A stretch of DNA of 50,440 bases. Source: Streptomyces toxytricini. Lineage in GTDB: Bacteria; Actinomycetota; Actinomycetes; Streptomycetales; Streptomycetaceae. Shown piece after piece: positions 24,669 to 31,814 of the stretch. The notes under the pieces were generated by a model. The model saw only the letters and a program-made list of their open reading frames with translations. It searched no databases and had not been told where the DNA came from. Made by a program: the position numbers and the translations under genes. Where the stretch lies: assembly GCF_014649915.1 (NCBI RefSeq), contig NZ_BMTY01000002.1:65762-116201 (forward strand). The letters run 5' to 3'. Position 1 is the stretch's first letter, and each line of letters opens with the position of its first letter.

Positions 24669-25339
24669 GCGGTTTCCCTTCCGGCGTACGCGGCCACCCG
24701 GTCGGGGAGGGCCGTCAGCAGCTCCTTGGTCGTGGTGAGGCGGGCGCAGCGGCCGGCGGCGTACTCCAGGGCCATCCGGTGCTCCTCCCAGGAGAAGTCG
24801 GCGACGGCGTCGGCGACGAGGAAGGGCTGGATGTCGTTGGTGAACGCGTCGACGGCGGTCATCAGCACGCCGACGTGGGCGTACACCCCGCAGATGATCA
24901 GCTGGTCGCGGCCCGACGCCCGCATCCGCTCCAGCAGGTCGGTCTTGAAGAAGGCGCTGTAGCGCCACTTGGTGAGCATCCAGTCGCCCTCGGCGGGAGC
25001 CACCGGGTCGACGACCCGGCGGTGGTCCTCGCTCGGCCGCATTCCCGGACCCCAGAAGTCCTTCAGCAGGCCGCGCTCCTCGGGCGTCATGCCGCCCGGC
25101 TGGGCGGTGTAGGCGACGGGGATGCCGAGGTCGGCGGCGCGGGCGCGCAGCTCCCCCGCGTTGGCGGCCAGGTCCACGACGGGCTGCTCGCCCTGCGGGA
25201 ACGCGGCCAGGAAGTACTTCTGGAGGTCGTGCACCAGCAGGACGGCGCGGTCGGGGTCGACCTCCCAGTCGACGGCGGAGGCCGGCAGGTCGGCCGCCGC
25301 CGGCATCGGGTAGGGGCTGATCGCAGGTATCCCTGCCAT
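24665..25339 (-). CDS. phzD: Isochorismatase-family ADIC hydrolase, PhzD type
   Basis: 224 residues. Asp38 ([11 protein letters not shown]) and Lys124 ([10 protein letters not shown]) correspond to the catalytic Asp38 and Lys122 of Pseudomonas PhzD, and [16 protein letters not shown] replaces the Cys-containing motif of cysteine isochorismatases, as in PhzD. It removes pyruvate from ADIC to give trans-2,3-dihydro-3-hydroxyanthranilate (DHHA). The ATG at 25339 has AGAGGGAAA upstream. It sits 28 bases after the SDR gene and overlaps phzE. Confidence 0.93.
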   Translation of the reverse strand: MAGIPAISPYPMPAAADLPASAVDWEVDPDRAVLLVHDLQKYFLAAFPQGEQPVVDLAANAGELRARAADLGIPVAYTAQPGGMTPEERGLLKDFWGPGMRPSEDHRRVVDPVAPAEGDWMLTKWRYSAFFKTDLLERMRASGRDQLIICGVYAHVGVLMTAVDAFTNDIQPFLVADAVADFSWEEHRMALEYAAGRCARLTTTKELLTALPDRVAAYAGRETA

Positions 25340-25367
25340 GCGGGTTTCCCTCTCGTTCACGGTTGTC

Positions 25368-26141
25368 TCAGACACCGAGCGCCGCACCGCCGTCCACGGT
25401 GAGGTCGTGCATGGTGATGTGGGACGCCTTGTCGGAGAGCAGGAAGACGACCGCCTCGGCGACGTCCTCGGGGCGCGCCAGCTTCCCCAGCGGGATGCCG
25501 ACGCGGTACGCGTCCGGAACCCCGTCGATGGAGGCCCGCGCGCTGCTCTCGTCCTGCCACATCGAGTTGAGCATCGGGGTGTCCGTGGAGCCGGGGGCGA
25601 CCAGGTTCGCGCGGATCCCGTACTTGGCGACCTCCAGGCCCAGGCACTTGGTGAACATGGTCGCGGCCGCCTTGGAGGCGGCGTAGGCGGACATCTCGGT
25701 GCGGGCGGTGCCCGCCGCGTTGGAGGCGATGGTGACGATGGCGCCCCGGCGGCGCGGCACCATCCGGTTGACGACGGCCCGGGAGACGAAGAAGACCCCC
25801 GTGGTGTTGACCGCGAACGTCGTGCTCCACTCCTGGTCGGTCAGCTTGCGCGCCTCGGCGAGCCGGAGCACGCCGGCGGCGTTGACGAGGAAGTCGAGCG
25901 GGCCCACCAGCGTCTCGACGTCGTCGACGAGGGCCTCGACGTCGGCGCTGGCGGTGACGTCCGCGGGGAACGGCTCGACGCGGCCGCCGGTGTCCTCCTC
26001 GACGGCCTTCGCCACCTTCCGCAGCCGGTCGGCGTCCCGGTCGACCGCCACCACCCGCACGTCCCGGGAGGCCAGGGCGCGGACGATGGCCTCGCCTATG
26101 CCGCCGGCCGCCCCTGTGACGAGAGCGATCTTTCCTTCCAT
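25368..26141 (-). CDS. EntA-like SDR, predicted DHHA dehydrogenase forming 3-hydroxyanthranilate
   Basis: 257 residues of classical SDR type: [15 protein letters not shown] cofactor loop, NAAG, catalytic Ser in IASNAAG and intact YAASK. Position between phzC and phzD and likeness to 2,3-dihydro-2,3-dihydroxybenzoate dehydrogenase (EntA/DhbA) suggest it oxidises DHHA to 3-hydroxyanthranilate with NAD+. The same four-enzyme set (DAHP synthase, ADIC synthase, isochorismatase, dehydrogenase) is known as calB1-B4 in calcimycin biosynthesis. This choice replaces the PhzF isomerase step of phenazine pathways, and PhzF is absent from the window. AAGGGGG lies upstream at about ten bases. Confidence 0.85.
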   Translation of the reverse strand: MEGKIALVTGAAGGIGEAIVRALASRDVRVVAVDRDADRLRKVAKAVEEDTGGRVEPFPADVTASADVEALVDDVETLVGPLDFLVNAAGVLRLAEARKLTDQEWSTTFAVNTTGVFFVSRAVVNRMVPRRRGAIVTIASNAAGTARTEMSAYAASKAAATMFTKCLGLEVAKYGIRANLVAPGSTDTPMLNSMWQDESSARASIDGVPDAYRVGIPLGKLARPEDVAEAVVFLLSDKASHITMHDLTVDGGAALGV

Positions 26142-26168
26142 GATGGAGAAACCCCCTTTTTCGTGGCC

Positions 26169-27338
26169 TCAGCCGCGCCAGGCCGAGACGACCTCGACGG
26201 CCTGGTCGGAATTGAGGCGCGGGTCGCAGAACGAGGTGTACTTCTCTCCCAGCTCGTCCACGTGGTATTCATCGGTGACGCATTCGTGCACCTGGTCGGG
26301 GGTCGTCTCCAGGTGGAGTCCGGCCGCGACTCCGCCGTTTTCCACCACGGCCTTCTGGAATTCCTCGACCTCGCGCACCACGGTTTCGACGAAACGGGTC
26401 TTGACACCGCCGGGCGCGCTGACGGTGTTGCCGTGCATCGGGTCGCACATCCACAGCACGGGGTGGCCCGCGGCGCGGACGGCGCGCACCAGCGCCGGCA
26501 GCCTCTCGGCCGCCTTGCCCTGGCCCATCCGGGAGATCAGCGTGAGCCGGCCCGGCTCCCGCCCCGGGTCGAGCCTCCCGCAGAGCTCCACCAGCGCCTC
26601 GGGCTCCATGCCGGGTCCGACCTTCGTCGCGACCGGGTTGGAGATGGACGCGAAGAACGCGACGTGCGCGCCGTCCAGTTCGCGGGTCCGCTCGCCCATC
26701 CACGGCCAGTGGGTGGAGGTCAGCAGCTGCGAGCCGTCGTCCTGGGTGCGGACCATCGGGCCCTCGTAGTCGAGCAGCAGGGCCTCGTGGCTGGTCCACA
26801 CCGGGGCCTCGGCCGCGGACGGGCGGGCCGTGCCGTGCCAGCCGAGGACGGCCATGGCGCCGGCCGCCGCCCGGTAGCCCGCGACCAGCCGCTGCGGGTC
26901 GGGCCGGCGCAGGTCCGGGTCGGGCTCCGGGCTGTTGACCATGTGCCCGCGGTACACCGGCAGCTCGACGCCCGCGACGGTCTCGGTGGGATTGGAGCGC
27001 GGCTTGCCGAACTGGCCGGCGAGCCGGCCGACGCGTATGACGGGCTTCAGCGAGCGGGCCTTCATCACGCCGGCCAGCACGTCCAGGAGCGCCGCCTTGC
27101 GGGCCACGTAGCCGGGGGTGCACTCGGCGGGGTCCTCGGCGCAGTCACCGCCCTGCACGATCTGCAGCTCGCCCGCGGCCGCCGCGGCGAGCAGGGTGCG
27201 CAGGGCGTCGACGTCCTCACGGCGTACCAGCGCGGGCGAGCCCGCGAGCTCGGCCCTGGCGCTCTCCAGGGCCTCTTCGTCCGGCCATACGGGCTGCTGG
27301 CCCGCGGGCAATGATTTCCAGCGTGCAACACCGTGCAT
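26169..27338 (-). CDS. phzC: Class II DAHP synthase, PhzC type
   Basis: 389 residues. Class II (plant-type) features are visible: GGDCAE with metal-ligand Cys66, RVGRLAGQFGKPRSNPTE, the RMGQGK substrate-binding block, CDPMHGNT (His ligand), HLETT (Glu) and CDPRLNSDQA (Asp). It condenses phosphoenolpyruvate and erythrose-4-phosphate, opening the shikimate pathway. It is shorter than housekeeping Streptomyces AroH-type enzymes (about 450 residues) because it lacks N-terminal extensions, as in PhzC, so it is probably not feedback controlled in the same way. GGGAGGTG precedes the ATG. It is the first gene of the phzC-SDR-phzD-phzE-ydhR-like operon. Confidence 0.93.
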   Translation of the reverse strand: MHGVARWKSLPAGQQPVWPDEEALESARAELAGSPALVRREDVDALRTLLAAAAAGELQIVQGGDCAEDPAECTPGYVARKAALLDVLAGVMKARSLKPVIRVGRLAGQFGKPRSNPTETVAGVELPVYRGHMVNSPEPDPDLRRPDPQRLVAGYRAAAGAMAVLGWHGTARPSAAEAPVWTSHEALLLDYEGPMVRTQDDGSQLLTSTHWPWMGERTRELDGAHVAFFASISNPVATKVGPGMEPEALVELCGRLDPGREPGRLTLISRMGQGKAAERLPALVRAVRAAGHPVLWMCDPMHGNTVSAPGGVKTRFVETVVREVEEFQKAVVENGGVAAGLHLETTPDQVHECVTDEYHVDELGEKYTSFCDPRLNSDQAVEVVSAWRG

Positions 27339-27660
27339 GCGGCACCTCCCAGTGCTGTACCTGCCGTGACATCAGATGCATCGAGAAGTCTCTGGAACGG
27401 TGAATCCGGTGAACCACCAGACATTCCGCACTCCGTCAAGTGGAGTGGATTTCGGTCAGGTCGAAAGAGGTAATCCGAAATAAACCTGACGCATTGGCGG
27501 ACGGAAAAACGCGGCACGTCCGGAAATACCTTAAAGTCCGCGCCCGCCCTTCGCGACGGCCGTTGAAAAAGGCCGGAAAACGACGGGATTCCGGGGGTAC
27601 TTGACACACCCTCACCGGACGGTTTCCGGCGGATGCGGGCGGCGCCCTAGGGTGCTGTGC
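27339..27660. other. Divergent regulatory region between phzC and the transaldolase-like gene
   Basis: This 322-base region is less GC-rich than its surroundings (runs such as gaaataaac and ccttaaag), typical of a control region. The phzC-proximal part holds the ATTCCGC/CCGTCAA element. At 27601 a TTGACA box is present on the plus strand, but no convincing -10 follows at 17-18 bases. No coding sequence is seen. Confidence 0.6.
27423..27447 (-). promoter_or_regulatory. Putative phzC promoter -35 inside a palindrome
   Basis: On the plus strand ATTCCGC, three bases, CCGTCAA (27423-27439) gives a minus-strand TTGACGGAGTG box. It overlaps a palindrome with arms CACTCC (27429-27434) and GGAGTG (27442-27447). 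The matching -10 is weak. The two 7-mers recur before the luxE-like gene, so a common regulator of both operons is possible. Confidence 0.45.
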
Positions 27661-28689
27661 GTGGTTAGTCAAGGAGCTGGGGCACTGCTGAGGCAACTGG
27701 TGTCCGAGGGGGTCTCGCCGTGGTTGAGCGTGCAGGACCCCGCGGAGTTCGACACCGGCATCGGGGATCCGGTACTGGGCGGCCACTTCCACAACGCCTG
27801 CGCGCCCGCGGGCACGTCGCCCGCGCAGGCCGCGCGCGCCTGTGACGCCCTGCTGCCGGTGTTCGAGGACAGCGGCGGCACCGCCGGCCTCGTCTCCCTG
27901 CCCGTGCCGGACCGCCGGGCCGGCGGTGCGACCGCACTGGTCGCGACCGCCCGCGCGGTGCACGGGAGGGTCGGCCGCCGCAACGCGGTGGTGCGCCTGC
28001 CCGCGAACCCGGACGGGATCCGGGCGCTGGCCGACCTGCTGGCGGAGGGCATCGGCGTGCACGCCTCGCTCGTCTTCTCCGGCCGGCGGTGCGCGGAGGT
28101 GCTCGACGCCTACGTGGCCGGCCTGGAGCGGGCCCTGGCCGCGGGCCGGCCGCTCGCCGCCGCGCCGCTGGTCGTGTCGTTCCCCGTGGGCCGCTTCGAC
28201 CGCGAGGTGGCGGCCAGGCTGGACGCCCTGGGCGTACCGGCCGACGCCGAGGTGCGCGGCGCCGCCGGCCTCGCGGTCGCGCGCCGCATGTACCGGGTGC
28301 GCGAGGAGCGGCTGTCGGGCGACTGGTGGCGCGTACTGCGCGCCAACGGGGCCCTCCAGCCGCGGCTGCTGTGGGGGCCCGGTGCGGACGGCGGCGTGGG
28401 CGCGCTCGTCGGGTGGAACACGGCGCTCGCGCTGTCCGTGGAGACGCTGGAGGCCGCCGCCCTCGCGCCGGCGCTCACCGGTGACACGCTGCTGAACGCG
28501 GACGCCGAGGCCGCGTGCGCCCTGCGCGCCCTGGAGCGGCTGGGGGTCAGCGCCCCGGAGGTGGCGGCCGTGCTGGAGGCGGCGGAGCAGCACCGCCTCC
28601 GGCACGGCCGGCCGGTCAGGAGGGGATCCGTGCCGGCTGCCTCTCCGGGAAGCGGGTCCTCGTCAGCGCCAGCAGCGGAGCAGCCTTGA
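27661..28689 (+). CDS. Transaldolase-like protein without the Schiff-base lysine
   Basis: 342 residues aligning with actinobacterial transaldolases in the order of blocks: LLRQLVSEGVSPWL, ACDALLPVFEDSGGTAGLVSLPV, NAVVRLPANPDGIRAL, EGIGVHASLVFSGRRCAEVLDAYVAGLERAL and VVSFPVGRFDREV. In true enzymes the third block reads like LFVKIPAT; here the Schiff-base Lys is Arg112 (codon CGC, 27994-27996). The DG/D motif after VSVWL and the ATTNPS block are also gone. It is therefore probably not an active transaldolase, although its place opposite phzC suggests an origin in erythrose-4-phosphate supply. GTG at 27661 has AGGG at eight bases; a GTG at 27652 is also possible. Its 3' end overlaps the convergent pabAB end by 74 bases. 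Confidence 0.75.
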   Translation: MVSQGAGALLRQLVSEGVSPWLSVQDPAEFDTGIGDPVLGGHFHNACAPAGTSPAQAARACDALLPVFEDSGGTAGLVSLPVPDRRAGGATALVATARAVHGRVGRRNAVVRLPANPDGIRALADLLAEGIGVHASLVFSGRRCAEVLDAYVAGLERALAAGRPLAAAPLVVSFPVGRFDREVAARLDALGVPADAEVRGAAGLAVARRMYRVREERLSGDWWRVLRANGALQPRLLWGPGADGGVGALVGWNTALALSVETLEAAALAPALTGDTLLNADAEAACALRALERLGVSAPEVAAVLEAAEQHRLRHGRPVRRGSVPAASPGSGSSSAPAAEQP

Positions 28690-30760
28690 CGGCGGTCTCC
28701 TCGTACTCGGCGTCCGGGTCGGACAGGGCGACGACCGCGCCCCCGACCCCGTAGGACACCTTGTCGGCGGTGACGGTGGCGGTGCGGATGACGATGCTGA
28801 GGTCCGCGGCCCCGGTGAGCGAGAAGTAGCCGATGGCCCCGGAGTACACCCCGCGCGGGCCGGCCTCCAGCCGGTCGATGATCTGCATGGTGCGGATCTT
28901 CGGGGCTCCGGTCATCGATCCGCCCGGGAAGGCGGCGCGCACGCAGTCCACGGCGGTCAGCCCGGGGCGCAGCCGCGCCCGTACGGTGCTCACCAGCTGG
29001 TGGACGGTGGCGTAGCTCTCGACGCGGAAGAGCTCCTCGGCCTCGACGGTGCCCGGGACGGCGCAGCGGCCGAGGTCGTTGCGGACCAGGTCGACGATCA
29101 TCAGGTTCTCCGAGCGGTCCTTCTCGTCGCCGAGGAGGTCGGCGATGAGGGCGGCCTCCTCCTGCGGAGTGGCGCCGCGCGGCCGGGTGCCCTTGATCGG
29201 CGAGGACTCGATCAGGCCGTCGGGGCCGACCCGCAGGAAGCGCTCCGGCGAGGTGCTGAGGACCGAGAGCCCGCCGAACTGCAGGAGCGCGGCGAAGGGC
29301 GCCGGGCTGGTGCGGCGCAGCGTGCGGTACGCCGTCCACGGGTCGAGGGAGGTGTCGGCCTCGGCCATGTTGGTGAGGCAGACCTCGTAGCTCTCGCCGG
29401 CCGCGATCTCCTCCAGGCAGCGGTCGATCAGGTGCAGGTAGGAGCCGCGGTCGTGGCGCAGCCGGATCTCGCCCCCGCCCTCCTGCGGGCGGGGCGCCGG
29501 CAGCTTGTAGCCGGCGAGCCGGGCGAGGCGGGCGGCGGTGGCGGCCTGCCACTCCTCGGCCGCGGCCGCGGACGCCGGGTCGCCGTCCTCGGCGAGGGCC
29601 AGCAGGTACGTGGTGCGCTCGGCGTGGTCGAAGACGACGGCGCGGTCGGCGAAGACCATGGTGGCGTCGGCGTTGGGCGAGCGGTGCACCAGGTCGCCGC
29701 CGCACTCGGCCTTCAGCTCGTATCCGAGGTATCCGACCCAGCCGAGGGCGAAGTCGAAGGGCAGCTCCGGCACTTCGGTGTGCAGGGAGCGCAGGTCGCT
29801 GTCGATCCACTCGAGGAACGGCGCGGCGACGAGCCGGCTGCCGCCGCCGGCCGAGCCGACGGTGACGGTCCTGCTCCACACGTCGGCCGAGGCGGTGCGC
29901 GCCAGCGGGCCGGTGGCGTCGCCCATGGCCGAGAACCGGCCGCGGTCGCCGCCGGGCAGGCTGCTGTCCAGCCAGTAGGCGTGGTCGTTGCCGCGGAAGA
30001 GCTGGTCGTAGACGGTCTCGGGGTCCCAGCGGGTGGGCAGGCGGTGCGCGGTGACCCGCAGCCTGCGCACCGGGGCGGGGGCCGGCGCTGCGGCCGGGGC
30101 CGCCGGGGCGGTGGGGGCCGCCGGAGCGGCGGCGCGGGCGGGGCGGCGGGCCGGGGAGCGTCGGGCGGGCCCGCGGGCCGCCTGGTGAGCGCGGGTCAGC
30201 CCGGCGAAGTTTGCAAGCAGCTGCATCCCGTACTGACTGCAAATCGACTCGGGGTGGAACTGCACGCCCCACTGCGGCCGGGTGCGGTGCCGCAGGCCCA
30301 TCAGGATGCCGTCGGGCGTCCAGGCGGTGGCCTCCAGGGAGTCCGGCAGCCCGGTCACCGTGAGCGAGTGGTAGCGGACCACCTCCAGCGGGGAGGGCAG
30401 TCCGGCGAACAGGCCGGTGCCGTCGTGCAGGACGGGCGAGGTGCGGCCGTGGCGGGGTTCGGGCGCCCGGTCGACCGTCGCGCCGTGGACGTGGCCGATG
30501 CCCTGGTGGCCGAGGCAGATCCCGAGGAGCGGCAGGTGGGAGCGGTGCACGAGCTCGGTGCAGATGCCGAAGTCGGCGGCGCGGCGGGGCGTTCCGGGAC
30601 CGGGTGACACCACGACGTTGTCGAACGCGTCCAGTTGTGCGATCTTCCAGTCCGGGTCGTCATTTCGGACTACTTCCGGCTCCCGGCCATTCACCTCGGC
30701 CAGATAGTGGAAGAGGTTATACGTAAACGAGTCGTAATTGTCGACAAGAAGCGTACGCAC
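28616..30760 (-). CDS. pabAB: Fused aminodeoxychorismate synthase (PabA-PabB)
   Basis: 714 residues. The N-terminal glutamine amidotransferase (Cys82 in GICLGHQGIGH, His-Glu in WGVQFHPES) is joined by an Ala/Pro-rich linker (about residues 195-240) to a chorismate-binding domain. That domain carries PIKGT with Lys523, the mark of aminodeoxychorismate synthases (anthranilate synthases have PIAGT), plus GSMTGAPKIRTMQIIDRLE. It forms 4-amino-4-deoxychorismate from chorismate and glutamine. Fused PabAB proteins are typical of antibiotic clusters (chloramphenicol, candicidin, pristinamycin). No PabC lyase or PapB/C genes are in the window, so the fate of its product is open. The GTG start lies 24 bases after the methyltransferase stop, making a two-gene operon. 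Confidence 0.93.
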   Translation of the reverse strand: MRTLLVDNYDSFTYNLFHYLAEVNGREPEVVRNDDPDWKIAQLDAFDNVVVSPGPGTPRRAADFGICTELVHRSHLPLLGICLGHQGIGHVHGATVDRAPEPRHGRTSPVLHDGTGLFAGLPSPLEVVRYHSLTVTGLPDSLEATAWTPDGILMGLRHRTRPQWGVQFHPESICSQYGMQLLANFAGLTRAHQAARGPARRSPARRPARAAAPAAPTAPAAPAAAPAPAPVRRLRVTAHRLPTRWDPETVYDQLFRGNDHAYWLDSSLPGGDRGRFSAMGDATGPLARTASADVWSRTVTVGSAGGGSRLVAAPFLEWIDSDLRSLHTEVPELPFDFALGWVGYLGYELKAECGGDLVHRSPNADATMVFADRAVVFDHAERTTYLLALAEDGDPASAAAAEEWQAATAARLARLAGYKLPAPRPQEGGGEIRLRHDRGSYLHLIDRCLEEIAAGESYEVCLTNMAEADTSLDPWTAYRTLRRTSPAPFAALLQFGGLSVLSTSPERFLRVGPDGLIESSPIKGTRPRGATPQEEAALIADLLGDEKDRSENLMIVDLVRNDLGRCAVPGTVEAEELFRVESYATVHQLVSTVRARLRPGLTAVDCVRAAFPGGSMTGAPKIRTMQIIDRLEAGPRGVYSGAIGYFSLTGAADLSIVIRTATVTADKVSYGVGGAVVALSDPDAEYEETAVKAAPLLALTRTRFPERQPARIPS

Positions 30761-30784
30761 GGCGAAAAATCCCCCCAGTTCAAA

Positions 30785-31525
30785 TCAAGCCGCGACTGGC
30801 CTGATTTCGATCAGCATGTGCTCGACCATGTCTTCTCCGTACTCCCCCTCGCGGACCCGGCGGCCGGCCACCGTGACGAGCTCCCGGCCGCAGTCGTCGG
30901 CGATGTCGTACAGCGCCGGCAGGTCCCCGCGGTCGCTGAAGTGGAGCAGCACCCGCCCCCCGGGCGCCGTCCAGTGCACCGCCTGCTCGACGAACCTGCG
31001 GTGGGCCTGGTAGCCGGTGTCGACGTACGCCCGCTCGTGGACCGTCTTGTACTCGTAACCCGCCGGGCCCATCACGTAGTTGGAGCTCCAGAAGACCGTG
31101 TCGAACCGTTCCTGCTCGCGCAGTCCGGAGAACAGGTCGCTGTGCACGGCCCGGACCCGGCGGGTCACCCCGTGCCGGTCGGCGTTCACGGCGGCGTTCT
31201 CCACCGCCGCGGGGCTGATGTCCGCCGCGACGACCCGCTCGCACCCGGCCAGCGCGGCCGTGACGGCTATCACCCCGGTGCCGCAGCCGATCTCCAGGAA
31301 CGAGCCCGAACGGCCGTGCTCCTGTGGGCTGTTGAGACCGAGCAGCTCCAGCGCCACGCTCGTGGACGGCGAGTAGACCGGTGCGAAGACCTCGTCGAAG
31401 AGGTCCCACTCGCGACCGCCGAGGGAGAACACCCGCGGCCGGTCCGCCCTGGTCAGGGACAGCCTGCTGCGAAGCAGCGACCGCTCGTAGCTCTGGAGTT
31501 GGGAAACCTGTACCGCCTGGGACAT
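30785..31525 (-). CDS. Class I SAM-dependent methyltransferase (PrmC/HemK-like)
   Basis: 246 residues. Motif I is FLEIGCGTGVIAVTAAL; motif IV, where N-methyltransferases of the HemK group have NPPY, reads SSNYVMGP. The N-terminal part (LGGREWDLFDEVFAPVYSPSTSVALELL) also resembles HemK-type substrate domains, but the canonical NPPY is not kept, so glutamine methylation of release factors is unlikely. It could methylate an O or N of the pathway product. The ATG at 31525 has GAGGAG seven bases upstream; a longer open frame to 31753 has no support. It is the first gene of an operon with pabAB. Confidence 0.82.
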   Translation of the reverse strand: MSQAVQVSQLQSYERSLLRSRLSLTRADRPRVFSLGGREWDLFDEVFAPVYSPSTSVALELLGLNSPQEHGRSGSFLEIGCGTGVIAVTAALAGCERVVAADISPAAVENAAVNADRHGVTRRVRAVHSDLFSGLREQERFDTVFWSSNYVMGPAGYEYKTVHERAYVDTGYQAHRRFVEQAVHWTAPGGRVLLHFSDRGDLPALYDIADDCGRELVTVAGRRVREGEYGEDMVEHMLIEIRPVAA

Positions 31526-31711
31526 GCGTACTCCTCGAGGAAGCTGCGTGGCTGGCGGCCCAGCGGTGGGGACGCCACCGGCTCGACCGGTGATCAGCCT
31601 GCCCTCGAGTGGTCCTCGACCAGAAGGTGTCCAGATGACAGCATCACTCCGGGCGCGTGGTGGCCCGATCACCCTCCGCACCGCTGACCTGGAGCGGGGC
31701 TCGAGCGATTC

Positions 31712-31741
31712 TTGACCACTTCTTGCCACAAGGGATACTTT
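31712..31741 (+). promoter_or_regulatory. Promoter of the GAF-PucR regulator gene
   Basis: TTGACC, 18 bases, TACTTT is one of the best housekeeping-type promoters in the window. Transcription would begin about 31748, only a few bases before an in-frame ATG at 31752, and about 65 bases before the GTG at 31815. This supports the downstream start. Confidence 0.6.
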
Positions 31742-31814
31742 CAGGCTGGCCATGGATTGCGTTACCGCGTTGGTGCGATCCTCAACGGCTTTATGGGGGG
31801 TCGGGGGAAGCGTC

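Noticed and set aside
22426..27338. A phenazine biosynthetic cluster
   Set aside because: phzC, phzD and phzE are present but phzF, phzA/B and phzG are not, and an EntA-like dehydrogenase replaces them. 3-Hydroxyanthranilate is the better prediction.
31752..31814. Upstream ATG start for the PucR-type regulator
   Set aside because: It lies within about ten bases of the -10 box and has no ribosome site; the GTG at 31815 fits promoter and ribosome-site positions better.
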